The position numbers and the translations under genes are program-made. The notes under the pieces are model-generated. The model had not been told where the DNA came from. It was given only the letters and a program-made list of their open reading frames with translations, and did not search any database. Positions 45,779 to 57,203 of a stretch of DNA of 64,000 nt are shown one piece after another (within the stretch, counting starts at the first letter, position 1; each line of letters begins with the position of its first letter). The DNA is from Diphasiastrum complanatum (lineage: Eukaryota; Streptophyta; Lycopodiopsida; Lycopodiales; Lycopodiaceae), in contig CM055096.1 in the NCBI GenBank assembly GCA_029204225.1, positions 69,583,444 through 69,647,443 of the forward strand, given 5' to 3'.

Positions 45779-46630
45779 TTCAGATTGGAGTGTGGAACTG
45801 TGCTGGCATACACTCATCTTCTACGGCAGGGGACCTTGTTGATTTCATTACAGGCAGGGATATATTATTCTTCATGGAGACACACGAGAGCCCAAAGCAA
45901 GGACTTCCTTCTTTTCCTGGATATAGATGGGATTCAGTATTCCGACGAGAGACTAGATCTGCTAGCGGACGTGGTTCCGCTGGGGTCGCCTGCTTGTACA
46001 GGGAGGCTCTTCACTCGAGTATTGACTTCATCCGACATGACGAGCAGGCCCGCTACACCTGGACTCGCATCGTGGGTCAGGATATTGGCTTGGATAGAGA
46101 TTTTTATTGCAGCATGTTACTTTCCACCAGAGTCCTCGTCTTTTGCTGAGGGTATTGGATCTCCATATCAGGACCTCTCACCAGATATTATCAGATTTTC
46201 AGAGCGGGGGCATATTCTCCTCACAGGGGATTTTAATGCCCGGACATCTTCACGACAGATAGAGTTCTTCGACACCACTGATCAGCTACGTGTTCGTGCC
46301 TTGGACAGTGATATGCTTGGAGTCACCAGGACCTCCGCGGATAGTTTTGGACCTACTACTTCCTATGGTGAGCACTTATTGCAGTTTGGAGAGGCACATG
46401 AGCTAGCCAGTTATAATGGCTTACCCTGCTGGCCACATTCAGACAGTTACACATGCCACCCTCACAGTGGAGGACATAGTGTCGTTGACTATCTCATGGG
46501 GTCACCATCCTTTGTACCCACAGTTTCTGACTTCCACATCTTCCCCACCACCCTTTCTGATCATTCATTTCTCTCCTTCGATATCGGCCACCTCCCACCC
46601 ACTCATCCATCTACACTACCCACGCTTACC
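45779..46630 (+). pseudogene. LINE endonuclease domain
   Basis: Endonuclease/exonuclease/phosphatase fold motifs are all visible: VWNCAG, METHE, HILLTGDFNARTSS, VVDYLMGSP, LSDHSFLSFD. A frameshift near 46105 separates the first two from the rest. It nicks the target DNA in active elements. Confidence 0.75.
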
Positions 46631-46879
46631 CAAGCACCCACGTACACATTTGATCCCACTTACATGCCAATATACCGACAGTCCTTAGCTTCACTTTTAC
46701 ACTCCTTTCCTCATGATAGTCCAGTCGACACCCAGGCTGATTTCCTCACCACCTCTCTCCACACGGCCGCATCATTAACCCTCCCCACAAAACCCCACCC
46801 CAGAAAGACCCGACGCACACCTCGAACACTACACCCTCCTTGGTACGATACTGAGTGTCGCTCTCTCCATCAGTCAGTA

Positions 46880-48009
46880 ACCCACTCACGCATCCATGCC
46901 CCACATCTGCTTCGATCTTCCCGACGCTCCTACCGTCGTGCTCTTCGCCGTAAGAAACGCTCCCATGATGATTCTGAAGGGAAACGTCTCATTAACCTTC
47001 TTTTCAGCTCTTCTTCGGGCGCTTTTTGGCGCAAGTTCATTCCTCGCTCTCCACCACCTCTCTTGGAGGACCTCCGCATATGGACTGATTATGCTACTAG
47101 CCTGTACACGGTTCCTACCGACTCACCTATCGCCATATCTCCACGGCCACCTGCGTTCTCCTTTTTCACATCTGACATGGTACTTGCAGCCATTAAGAAG
47201 CTGAAGTCCCACAAAGCCAGAGATATCGAAGACCTTGAGTCTGAGCTCCTTTCCCATGCCTCTGACTTACTCGCCCCCATTATAGCCACCCTTCTTAACT
47301 CTGCAGTTGTCTCTGGCTTTCCGTCTCCCTGGTGCACTAACATTATCCACCCCATCCATAAGAATGGTGACCCCATGATTCCGAGTAACTACCACACCAT
47401 CATGATTGGACATGTCCTGGCTAAATTATATGGTACTATACTGCAGTCTGTTGTGAGCTCAGAGGCGGAGACTAGGAGACTACATGCCATGGGTCAGGCT
47501 AGTTTCAGAGCACATTATTCTACGGCAGATCACATCTTCACATTTTGAGACCTCGGCTTCTCCACCGACATTGTTCTTGCTGTGATGGCACTTTATGAGC
47601 GTGTCCTTGGTTGTTTCCGGCATAGCAGTGGCATATCTGAGCACATCTGGAGCACTATTGGGGTGAAGCAGGGTTGTTCCCTCTCACCAGTCCTCTTTGG
47701 CTTGTATATTGATGAGTTGGAGAGAGTCATTACACAGGGTGGTGGTACTGGCTGCAGGCTTGGTGACATCTTGATTGCTATCCTCCTTTATGCTGATGAT
47801 GTGGTGTTGGTCTCACCGACCAGAGAGGGCCTACAGCGACAGTTGGATTGCTTGCATGAGTTTTGCACCAGATGGGGCCTAGGGGTGAAGATTGGGAAGA
47901 CCAAGGTTATGGTATTCAACACGCATCTCCATCACAGAGCTCCCCTCCGGCACACATCAGTATATCAGACGCTTCCTTTATCGCAAATATCTAGAGCGGA
48001 CTTGGCGTA
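46880..48009 (+). pseudogene. LINE reverse transcriptase, motif A deleted
   Basis: Finger/palm blocks include PSPWCTNIIHPIHKNGDPMI, PSNYHTIMIGHVLAKLYGTI and QASFRAHYSTADHIFTF. A TGA at 47546-47548 (likely from CGA) follows, then VMALYERVLGCFR, VKQGCSLSPVLFGLYIDELE and LLYADDVVLVSPT. The segment that should hold the first catalytic Asp (FVDFxxAFDxVPR type) is absent between HIFTF and the block before VMALYERV, so the enzyme cannot be active. Confidence 0.75.
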
Positions 48010-48560
48010 ACCAGTTAGGGGTTAAGCCAGCTTTCTACCGGACTCATTTCTTGGAGCTAGAGGCATCAGGGACCCCGGTCATGCCGCGCTACTTGGATTC
48101 GGGATTGTCACATTGCCTCAGATTCACATTGGGGTAGCTCAGGGTGTCCTCTCATCAGCTAGCTATTGAGACTGGGAGGTTCCACGGTATTCCCAGAGAG
48201 GAGCGGATTTGCCAGTTTTGCTCTCTAGGTGAGGTGGAGTCTGAGGAGTAGTGCCCTGTATATTATGAGATTAGAGGACGATATCACTGCTTGTTCCGAG
48301 AGATGCCTACCACTCTACGATCTCTCATAGCTTATGAGGACCCACGGTGTGTCGCTCTAATGGTACACGAGATGTCCAGACTACGGAGAGATTTATACGA
48401 GACACCCCAGCATTTTACCTCACAGCCATTGATTACTTCGTTCTTTACTAGACGGAGATCGCATGATTTAGTACCTGAGGATGAGGATTATGATGAGGAT
48501 GACGACGAGGATGTTGGCCGCTCTCATGCTCATAGAGATCAGAGATAGTGTACCTCCCAC
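48010..48560 (+). pseudogene. LINE C-terminal region
   Basis: Two frames carry FLYRKYLERTWRNQLGVKPA and then GIPREERICQFCSLGEVESE, a CxxC zinc-binding element typical after LINE RT, ending in an acidic tail. Confidence 0.6.
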
Positions 48561-48942
48561 CATCAGGATACCACCAGGATTACTAGACATTCTACGCAGG
48601 GGCGTACTACTACTACTACTACACATACACGTGCTCGTACTCACAGACGCCGCCGGCAGGCTCCAGTGCTTTCCCATTATGTGGCTCGCATTACATCTTT
48701 TTACAGCAGCAGCACAGCAGATGCAGCACAACCTTGACATCTTACCTGAGACAAATATGATTATTATTATGCGCATTCTCGCATACGTGTCTATTTTAGG
48801 TTGCACTAGATGTTTTCTTTATTACAGTTTGTAGACGTTTTTATACGCTCCCACGGTTACCACATACATGACATGTACTTCATTAGTCTTATATGCCTTT
48901 TGGCATGGAAAAGACATTAATAAAGCTTTCTTTCTTTCTTTC
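48561..48942 (+). other. LINE 3' untranslated region with (TTTC)n tail
   Basis: Non-coding end, finishing aataaagctttctttctttctttc. Matches the remnant at 4153-4208. Confidence 0.6.
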
Positions 48943-49033
48943 TTCTCTCTCTCACACATAGATCACCACACACACACAACTGAATGCACACAAATCAACA
49001 CAATTTTCACACACACACACACACACACAAACA

Positions 49034-49129
<96 letters not shown>

Positions 49130-49179
49130 GCTCTCCCACACTCTCCCTCTTCCGCCCTCTTCTTGCTCTTGGGTTCTGC
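48943..49179. repeat. (CA)n and (CT)n microsatellites
   Basis: CA-rich tract about 48966-49028, then nearly pure (CT)n from 49038 to 49128. In reverse complement this resembles the GA/GT-rich leader of the hAT at 61.6-61.85 kb, its likely former neighbour before the inversion. Confidence 0.85.
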
Positions 49180-49365
49180 GGACTGTCCGCAGGGCCCGCG
49201 GGTTTTTGCTTTTGTTTTTTTTTTTTTTTTTAAAAAACGCGTTTGGGGATCGGACGCGTCCAGCCGTAAAAAATAAAAAATAAAAAAAAGACGCGTCCGA
49301 CCCCGCGTCCGGGTCCGGGCGTCGGACGCGGACGCGGGCACTTCAGCCCGGACCCTCATGTCTGT

Positions 49366-49366
<1 letters not shown>
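49180..49366. mobile_element. GC-rich small element (MITE-c), copy 2
   Basis: Contains ggacgcgtcc-type repeats and an A/T-rich centre, ending cccggaccctcatgtctg, as at 38284. Confidence 0.5.

Positions 49367-49369
<3 letters not shown>

Positions 49370-49415
<46 letters not shown>
49370..49415. repeat. (AT)n tract
   Basis: Between MITE-c and the CATAG terminus of hAT copy 4. Confidence 0.92.
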
Positions 49416-49417
<2 letters not shown>

Positions 49418-49805
49418 TAGATTCAGCGCTACCAGGATCCGCGGATCCCGGTACCGCGGATCCAGTGTGGTACCGCGGATCCATACTGATCTGCGGTACC
49501 ACAATATATATTATTTTTTAGAATATACTATTTTTTAATATTTAATATATTACTGTATTTTTTTTTAACCTAATCCCCCCCCCTCGCTTCATCTCTCTCC
49601 CTGCCCGTCGCCCTGTTGTCCGCGCCCTCCCTGCTGTCCGCCCATCGCCCTACTGTCCACGCCCTCCCGGCTGCCTTCGCATTGCACTGATCGCGTCCTC
49701 CCCTGCTATTGCTATTTCGGCCTTTATTGTGGTTTTTTCAAGCCTTCCGACTCCTATCGCACCCACAGAGATCTCTGCCTTCTTTTCCCAGTCCTTTCTA
49801 CAGAG

Positions 49806-51254
49806 ATGGTGCATTCCAACCTTACCGATCTGTGGGACGAGGTGGACATTGTCAGGCGGGTTCCCGACAAGTCTAACAAGTCCGGTGCAAGGATAGTGCG
49901 CTGTCGATATTGCCTGACAGAGTTCGTTGCCACCCTCACTCGCCTTAAAGGTCACCTACTCGGCGCATGCGCGAGAGATGGTGGCACACTGAATGCTGCC
50001 CCCTGTGCCAGCATGTCCGTTCCCGTCAAGCAGCGACTTTTGGATACCTACGGGCCACGTCTTGTGGCGGGGGAGAACACCATTTCGGAGGGTGTTCTTC
50101 GGTTTTGCACCGCTCCTTACGTGGTTGACCCCGAGTTGCTGCCTGCTTGGCTGGCACGCACGAGGAGAGGGAGTGCATCCTCGTCCAGTCCCTTTGCCCC
50201 TCGTCCCTCTCAGACAGTTCCGCCTCACGCACCCCCATCTGCACCCATTCCGGTGGATCCTGTCCCACCGCGTCCGCCAGTTGCCACTGTGGTTCCACCA
50301 CCACCTACTGTTGCTCGCACTCCCCCAGTTTACGACTTTCTCATGGACTCTCCGCCTCCCGAGCAGGAGCAGGCCCCGGATGCCAGTGACGAGGCCTTCC
50401 AGGATGTTGAGGAGATCCCTTCCTCCCTCCCTTCACATTCGGATGACCACCTTACCCAGTAGTTTTCGTATCCCATGCCAGATGTCCACCCTCCACCAGT
50501 GTACCCCACTTACGCTGCTGCACCCATCCCGGCCAGTGCATCCCACTCTCCCCATTCCACATCTACAGCTGATGCATCCACTAGTGCCCAGGCTGTCGCG
50601 TCATCATCCATTCCCGTCACGTTTGGTGCACCGTGCTGGAGGTCCGCTACCCGTCGCCCAGCTGGGAGAGTTCTTAGGCAGCAGAGCATTCGCGGCGCGC
50701 ATCAGCCGCACATGGATAGAGAGGCCACACAGGCCGTGGCCAGCCTGATTTATGAGCTGAACCTTCCATCTGCCATCACCGACTCCGAGCCCTTCAGAAG
50801 GGCCTTCCGCCTTGCACAGTCTGTCAGCCCTAGCTGGAGAGTCCCTAGTTCAGAGGTTGTCCGCACACACATGCTGAGGGATAGGGTTGAGTCACTGTCT
50901 AGAGAGATGGAGCCTCTATGTCGCCACTGGGCCACTTACGGTTGCAGCATCATGTCCGATGGCTGGACTGATGTCAGGAGGAGGCCGATCCTCAACATAC
51001 TGGTCTCCAGCTGCATGGGCGCACAGTTTTTGAGGGCAGTGGATTGCAGCAGGGGGGGGAGAGTCATATCTGCAGAGTTCATGTTTGATGTCATCAGGTC
51101 TTCCATCCTGTCCATAGGCCCACAGCATGTCGTCACAGTGGTGACGGACAATGCCACGAACTGCATTCAGATGGGTGTACTGCTAGAGGCCGAGTTCCCT
51201 CACATTGTTCATACCCCCTGTGCCGCGCACGGCATAGACCTTCTGATGGGGGAC
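49806..51254 (+). pseudogene. hAT transposase, copy 4, exon 1 (interrupted)
   Basis: MVHSNLTDLWDEVDIVRRVP start, BED finger (VRCRYCLTEFVATLTRLKGH), Pro-rich linker with a CAG to TAG stop at 50460-50462. The core then has SIMSDGWTDVRRRP, VVTDNATNC and TPCAAHGIDLLMGD, where gypsy B interrupts it. The sequence resumes at 57567 in the same frame. Confidence 0.78.
51250..51254 (+). repeat. Target-site duplication of gypsy B, left
   Basis: GGGAC, identical to 57562-57566. Confidence 0.85.
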
Positions 51255-51612
51255 TGTTACGAGCTCGTAACCAGTGCCGAACCCTAGAGAACACAGATAG
51301 GTCAGATACCACAGTCAGGGTCGTGTCCAGCGTACATGACCAACAGGGCAAGACAGTGTGAGTAGTGTGCCCCAGCACGGTCCATAGCCATGGCGGGCCT
51401 AACACAGCCTAGGGACCCTGTCAGCAGGATAGGGCCCCCAGTTGGGTCCCGACGTGCAGTCGGCCACGTCAGTGCCACGTGGCCGACACTTGGCAGTAGC
51501 ATGCTACCAGTCCTCACACTAGGCTAGGAGGGGCTTACTCTATATCAGGGAGTAGGCAAGGTTGGGTGGATCAGTTAGTGTTTGCCCTACTGTGGTTTTA
51601 GGATCTATTACA
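51255..51612 (+). repeat. gypsy B 5' LTR
   Basis: 358 bp, TGTTACGAGCTCG to ATCTATTACA. Confidence 0.92.
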
Positions 51613-51613
51613 C

Positions 51614-51626
51614 TGGTATCAGAGCC
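51614..51626 (+). promoter_or_regulatory. gypsy B primer-binding site
   Basis: TGGTATCAGAGCC, initiator tRNA-Met type. Confidence 0.88.
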
Positions 51627-52416
51627 ATCTCCATCCTAGGGAGTTCAGGACAGTAGTAGAGAAAGCTATCAGAAGATAGGAAGTGTTTCTCAGATTCTCA
51701 GAGAGGAATAGAGGAGGAGGATCGCTGTAGGAGCAGCCTTCAAACTTCTGATTTCCACTGAGAAATCACAGTAGCAAGGAGTCAGATTCCAAGTGTAGGT
51801 AACTCGCTGAAAAAACAGCTGTTTCCCACTGAGTTGAGAGGATTCTCTATAGTTTTCCCAGCGAAATTAGAGTAGGAAGAAGCCAGCACCTCCATCGCTG
51901 TACAATCAGAGACCTACATCCGATTTCCAGGGAAAAAGTTACTGGTTCTCAGCGAGTTTGAAGCCAAAAAAGAGGAGCAGGGCCAGCGCTGCCACTACTT
52001 CTGAAAATCTGGTTTTTCAACAAGTTTTTGGGCCCCAACGTCAGAGATTTGGAGCAAGAGGATTCCTACCAGATCAGCGAGTAGGAGACTTCTGAAATTT
52101 CAGAATTCAGAAGGGTTTTTGGACTTCAGATTTGCCTTTTTGTGGACAAGTTGGATTGCAATCAGACCAGCGAGCTACTATCCTCAAAAAAACCGGGAAA
52201 TTTAGCACCGTTTTGAAGCTTCAAACTGGCATTTTTCGGAACAGCAGGTCTGAAATTTTGGGGAAAAGAGCTGAAAGGGTTCCTCTTCATTCTTTCTTTG
52301 GAAGTACAGTCCTCAGAAACAGCTAAGTCATCTTTCCTTTCCCTTGTACAGTTGTAAATTAGTCTTTTAGACTTTTTTCCTTCAGAAGTTAAGGTAGCTC
52401 TCTTTCAGTTTCGAAG
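51627..52416 (+). other. gypsy B untranslated leader
   Basis: 790 bp, largely unlike the leader of A except near the PBS and the last 100 bp before gag. CAGCGCTG palindrome at 51984-51991 and several CAGCGAG motifs. Confidence 0.6.
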
Positions 52417-53382
52417 ATGACCACTCCTCAGGGACCTGATCAACCCCAGGAGAGAGGCTTCGACGAACTTGAAACAGAAGCCTTGGCTTACAGAAAAGGG
52501 AAGGAACCCATGGAAGTAGAAGAACAGGAACAGTTCGCCGAAGAACTCGACGAACTGGTTACCAAGGAGCAGTTCCTCCAATTGGTAACAGAAGTGGATG
52601 AACTGAAGCTGGCATTAGCCAATTTCAAGTCCAGTGTGGACGACTCGTTCGCTGAACTCAAAAACTTGATTTTGAGCTCCGCGAAAGGAAGCCTTCCCTC
52701 CACTTCTCAGTTATCCCCTTCTCCACTTCCATCAGTTTCGGGTGAGACTTTACGGTCTCACCCCAGTGTTTTTAAAGATTTAAAGCCTCCTACTTTTAAT
52801 GGGGAAGAGAAGGATAGAAATGCAGATATTCTACAAACCTTCCTCAGCAAATGGAAGAACATTCATGCTCTTAAACAGACCCCTGACCATTTGCAAGCAA
52901 TTGAGGCCAGTCTTTCTTTAGGGCCTATGGCCTATAAGTGGTGGTTAAATCTCCAGGAGACTGGGCAGACTCCCCGGTCATGGAAAGCTTTTGAAGAAGC
53001 TTTCCTAAGAGAATTTCTACCAGAGAATGAACTTGATAGAGCCTGGGAAGCCTGGGAAAGAACAGTAATGGACAAGTCCCTCATCCAATATATCTCGCAG
53101 TATCGAGAGGCAATTTTAAAGATTAAAAATATGGATGACTATCAAAAAATCAGGGGATTTGTCCGTGGCCTCAAAGATGAATATAAAGTAGAGGTCCAGA
53201 GAAACTCGCCTACTACCCTTGAGCAAGCTCTCAGATATGCTCAAATCTATGATGATTCAGTGGGTAGGAAGAGAGCGAGACAGCAACCACTTTCTGAGCA
53301 GCTTCCTCAGAAAGACTTCCAATTTAAAAAGAAATTTTTAAAAAGAAATAAAGAAGATAAATTTAAAGGTGAAGCTCCTTAG
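52417..53382 (+). CDS. gypsy B gag (capsid), stop before zinc knuckle
   Basis: 321 codons from MTTPQGPDQPQERGFDELET. Acidic/coiled-coil N-terminus to about residue 80 (EQFLQLVTEVDELKLALANF), then capsid core (VFKDLKPPTFNGEEKDRNAD, LSLGPMAYKWWLNLQETGQT, EEAFLREFLPENELDRAWEA, IRGFVRGLKDEYKVEVQR) and a basic tail. The stop TAG at 53380-53382 replaces a CAG seen in element A, so the zinc knuckle downstream is cut off from capsid. Confidence 0.82.
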   Translation: MTTPQGPDQPQERGFDELETEALAYRKGKEPMEVEEQEQFAEELDELVTKEQFLQLVTEVDELKLALANFKSSVDDSFAELKNLILSSAKGSLPSTSQLSPSPLPSVSGETLRSHPSVFKDLKPPTFNGEEKDRNADILQTFLSKWKNIHALKQTPDHLQAIEASLSLGPMAYKWWLNLQETGQTPRSWKAFEEAFLREFLPENELDRAWEAWERTVMDKSLIQYISQYREAILKIKNMDDYQKIRGFVRGLKDEYKVEVQRNSPTTLEQALRYAQIYDDSVGRKRARQQPLSEQLPQKDFQFKKKFLKRNKEDKFKGEAP

Positions 53383-54018
53383 AAACGCCCTTCACTCATA
53401 CAGCCCTTAAAACCAGATGATTTTGAGAAAGCCAAACAAGAACGTTTGTGCTTTGTGTGTATGGGCAAGGGACACACAGTCAGACAGTGTCCCAAGGGGC
53501 CTTTCACTAAAAAAGATAAAAAACAAGTTCATCTTGTTCAGACTGTATGTTTCCCCAGTAACTCAGCAGCTTCCGAGATCAAAGTGTATCATGAAGATCA
53601 TGAACACTGTTGCCAGCTCACCTCTGCAATGCTAGCGAGACCCTTCAGCTTTGGGCCGCATGACCTAGTACGTATGCATGGGAAAGTTGGTAACCAGTCA
53701 GTAAGAGTCATGGTTGATGATGGGGCAACCCATAATTTCATCAACCACACCCTGGTTAAAAAGCTTAAACTACCAGAAGTACCTAGTCAGCATAGGTACA
53801 TAGTTTCATTAGCTAAGGGTGAAGATAAAAAAATATGGGAAACTATGGTAAGTAAGTTAAATCTTGGTATTCAGGGGTACCAAGATCAAATAAACTTTCA
53901 GATAATGCACCTGGATCGAACAGACATTGTTCTCGGGAGAGATTGGCTCTACAGTTTAGGACCTTCCCTCCACAGAAACTATCAGGAGAACACCCTCAGC
54001 TTTCAGTATAAAGGCTGA
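53383..54018 (+). CDS. gypsy B zinc knuckle and protease
   Basis: In frame after the gag stop: zinc knuckle CFVCMGKGHTVRQC (about 53452-53493), linker, then a retropepsin-like protease (GNQSVRVMVDDGATHNFINH, HLDRTDIVLGRDWLYSLG). The active site reads VDDGATHNF where most relatives have DSGA. Ends at TGA 54016-54018, probably from an arginine CGA codon. Confidence 0.78.
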   Translation, partial: KRPSLIQPLKPDDFEKAKQERLCFVCMGKGHTVRQCPKGPFTKKDKKQVHLVQTVCFPSNSAASEIKVYHEDHEHCCQLTSAMLARPFSFGPHDLVRMHGKVGNQSVRVMVDDGATHNFINHTLVKKLKLPEVPSQHRYIVSLAKGEDKKIWETMVSKLNLGIQGYQDQINFQIMHLDRTDIVLGRDWLYSLGPSLHRNYQENTLSFQYKG

Positions 54019-56560
54019 GAGATCCAGTTGCATGGGGAGCATGATGTTCCCAACAGCCCTATGGTCTGCAGTTCAGAGCTCTGTCAGCTAATCGGAGACG
54101 AAGACCATCAGGTATTCTTATGTGACTTTCAGTTTATTCCTGAAGTTTCTATTTCCAGTTCTATTCAGCAGAAAATCAGTAAATTAGAAACTTTATTGTC
54201 TAAATTTAAAGATGTTTTTCCTGAAGATTTGCCACATGGTTTACCACCTAGCAGAGAGGTAGATCATGTAATAAACCTAGTACCAGGTACAACACCTGTT
54301 TCTAAACCTCCGTATCGGGTCAGCCGAACAGAGGATGAAGAAATAACTAGGCAGTTAACAGACTATCTTGGGAAAGGCCAAATTCAGACCAGTAGTTCAC
54401 CATGGGCCTCACCAGTCCTATTGGTGAAAAAGAAAGAGGGGTCTATGCGTCTTTGCGTAGATTACAGAGCCCTCAATAAAGTCACAATTAAGAATAAATA
54501 CCCTATGCCTCGGGCAGACGAGTTGTTTGATCAACTCGACGGGGCTAAGTTTTTCAGCAAAATAGACCTCAGATCGGGATATCATCAAGTCCGTATAAAA
54601 TCGGAAGATGTCTCGAAAACAGCTTTTAGGACTCGTCACGGTCATTATGAGTTTAAGGTGATGCCATTTGGGCTCACAAATGCTCCAGCTACCTTTATGA
54701 CCTTGATGAACAGTGTCCTCAGACCATACTTGGGTAAGTTTGTAGTCGTATTTTTAGATGACATCCTCGTCTACAGCAAAACGAGGAAGGAGCATCTAAA
54801 ACACCTCAGAAAGGTGTTTCGACTGCTCAGAAAGCATAAGCTTTATGCTAAACAATCCAAGTGTGAATTCTTCGTTGAAGAAGTAGCATATTTGGGTCAC
54901 ATTATCTCTTCAGATGGGATTAAGATGGACCCAAATAAGGTTAAAGCCATACTCAGTTGGCTGAGACCTCAGAATATTTTGGAACTTCAAATCTTTCTTG
55001 GTCTGGCGGGATGTTACAGACGATTTGTCAAGGAATATGCTCAGATAGCAGTCCCTATGACAAATCTCCTTAAGGGGAAGGGAAAGGAGTTCATTTGGGA
55101 GTCCGCACAACAGGAGAGCTTTGATGCTCTCAAAACAGCCTTAGCTACAGCACCAGTTTTAAAAGTCGTCAACCCCAATCAGTCATTTGTGGTCGAAACA
55201 GATGCTAGCGACTTTGCAGTAGGTGCTGTGCTAACTCAGGGTGGACGACCAGTTGCGTTCGAGAGTAAAAAACTCGAGCCAGCACAGACTAGGTATAGTG
55301 CCTATGAAAAGGAACTCTTTTCTATAGTCCATGCCCTTAAGACTTGGAGGCATTATTTGTATGGTGCCAACTTTGAGGTCCTGACAGACCATGAGAGTCT
55401 CAGATACCTTTGCAATCAACCTGAGCTTAGAGGTCGGAAAGCTCGTTGGGCAGAGTTGATGCAAGAGTTTGACATGTCTATCAGATATAGGCGTGGAAAA
55501 TTCAATACAGTAGCAGATGCCCTTAGCAGAATGCCTATGATAAACGAGCTGAGTTTTACTCAGATTCGTAATGAGTTACTCGAGTCCTTGAGAGGGAAAT
55601 GCCAGCATGATGCATTCTTCTCTATTATCTGGAACTCAGTCCAGAACAGACAGTTACAGACTCCAGAACCAGTTCCCGGGGCTGGTGCCAGTTCATCCAA
55701 GAATACGGCAGCTTCCGTTGAGGATGATGATGAGTCCCAGTATACGTCGTCAGATGACGTTGAGGATTCTGAGCCTGTATTACCCAAGCAAACCCCAGTG
55801 GTTGAGGGTCAGTTGACTCAAGGATTCAAATGGAAACAGTATTCCATTCAGGATGAGTACTTGCTCTATAGAGATAGAGTATGTGTCCCCAATTCAGAGG
55901 ATTATAGGCAGCAGGTCCTATATGAATGTCATGACAATCCTAGCGCGGGACACCCAGGCATACAGAAGACCTATGAGCTTCTTCGTAGGCAATTTTTCTG
56001 GCCCAGTATGAAAAAGGACGTCCACCAGTATGTAACCAGTTGCCAGAAATGTCAAGTAAATAAAGCAGAGCGTTTAAAGGCAGGAGGGTTGTTGCATCCC
56101 TTAGAAATACCAGCTGGTAAATGGGAGAGTATCTCCATGGATTTTATAGTAGGCCTGCCTAAAACCCAAAAGGGTAATGACGCTATATGGGTCACAGTTG
56201 ACCGTCTGACCAAAATGGCTCATTTTATTCCGACCAAAACAACCGTTAGAGCTCCAGAGTTAGCGAGGTTGTTTGTAGACGGGCTATTTAAATTGTACGG
56301 TCTACCTTCCGGCATAGTCAGCGACCGGGACAGTAAGTTTACTGGAAATTTTTGGAAGGCAGTATTCCATCATCTCCATACTAAACTTAATATGAGTACC
56401 ACCGACCATCCACAGACGGACGGTCAAACAGAAAGGGTAAATCAAGTGCTGGAGGATATGCTTCGTGCATACGTCAGCAAGAGGCAGACTAATTGGGAGG
56501 AGTATCTCTCGATATTAGAGTTTGCTTACAACAGTACCAAACATTCAGCTACGGGCTATG
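54019..56560 (+). CDS. gypsy B reverse transcriptase, RNase H, integrase
   Basis: About 845 codons open. RT (54400-54990) with [33 protein letters not shown] and catalytic [12 protein letters not shown]. RNase H (55180-55540) with [33 protein letters not shown] and VADALSRMP. Integrase with H2C2 finger ([32 protein letters not shown]). The core catalytic residues lie in [25 protein letters not shown] and [17 protein letters not shown] conserved CAG-rich acidic linker precedes the integrase. The frame breaks at about 56560 through an 11-bp deletion relative to C. Confidence 0.88.
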
Positions 56561-57192
56561 CTGATGTACGGTTTTCAGCCACGCTCACCCACAGCTGTAG
56601 GGTTTAAACAAGAAAAAGTTGAAGCAGCCAGAAACTTTTTAGAAGACCTAAACCAGATGATAGAACATGCTAAGCGTAGCATTAGACAATCCCAGGATCG
56701 AGCCAGGCATTATGCAGATCCACACAGACGGGATATGCATAATGCCTGGCTCGATCCTGTGAGAAAGTCTACTTGAGAGTCCCAGTTGACTCTAAAACCC
56801 TCAAATCAGGAGTGTGTGCTAAGTTGTCTCCAAGGTATTGTGGTCCCTTTACCATCAGTAGGAGACTAGGTGAGGTCACCTATGAACTAGAACTCCCACA
56901 CAGCAGTAAGGTTTTTCCAGTTTTTCATGTAAGTCAGTTACGAAAAGCCTTAACCAGATCAGATAATCTGGTAGGGGACAGTGTTCTAGTTCTCCCATTG
57001 GATCCTCAACAACCTCCACATGAACCAGAGGAGATTCTTGATAGTAGAGAGACGCAGACTCGTCATACTCTATACCGAGAATATCTGGTTAAGTGGAATG
57101 ATCAGCCTGTTGAGAATGCCACTTGGGAAAGAGGCAGCGTCCTTCGCAAGATTTTTCCAGACTTTGTCTTAGAGGACCAAGACGGTTCTTAA
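56561..57192 (+). pseudogene. gypsy B integrase C-terminus and chromodomain-like end
   Basis: After the frameshift the sequence continues ([40 protein letters not shown]). A 24-bp inverted duplication at 56736-56759 then destroys the frame. It reopens as [31 protein letters not shown] and a chromodomain-like end ([20 protein letters not shown]). Chromodomains in this group direct insertion to marked chromatin. Confidence 0.8.
56693..56759. repeat. 24-bp perfect inverted repeat in gypsy B
   Basis: Left arm 56693-56716 and right arm 56736-56759 are exact inverted copies separated by 19 bp. In element C the right-arm position holds unrelated sequence, so the right arm is a new copy of the left. 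Confidence 0.9.
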
Positions 57193-57203
57193 GGGGGAGG
57201 GAG
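57191..57203 (+). promoter_or_regulatory. gypsy B polypurine tract
   Basis: AAGGGGGAGGGAG immediately before the 3' LTR. Confidence 0.82.

Larger units (their letters stand above)
45014..48942 (+). mobile_element. LINE-type non-LTR retrotransposon
   Basis: Order: coiled-coil ORF1 segment with an RRM-like part, apurinic-type endonuclease, RT with YADD, a C-terminal zinc-binding region, and a 3' end with (TTTC)n tail. ORF1 runs into the endonuclease without a stop in one frame. The 5' end lies at the 45013/45014 breakpoint, so the true start may be missing. Frameshifts, one internal TGA and loss of RT motif A show it is dead. Confidence 0.78.
49416..51254 (+). mobile_element. hAT copy 4, N-terminal half (first part)
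   Basis: Starts CATAG at 49416 with GGTACC/GGATCC palindromes, then the promoter region and transposase exon 1 up to the gypsy B insertion at 51254. Plus orientation here, opposite to the C-terminal half, because of the inversion described in the findings. Confidence 0.8.

Noticed and set aside
48990-49140. Ser/Leu repeat proteins
   Set aside because: Translation of the (CT)n microsatellite.
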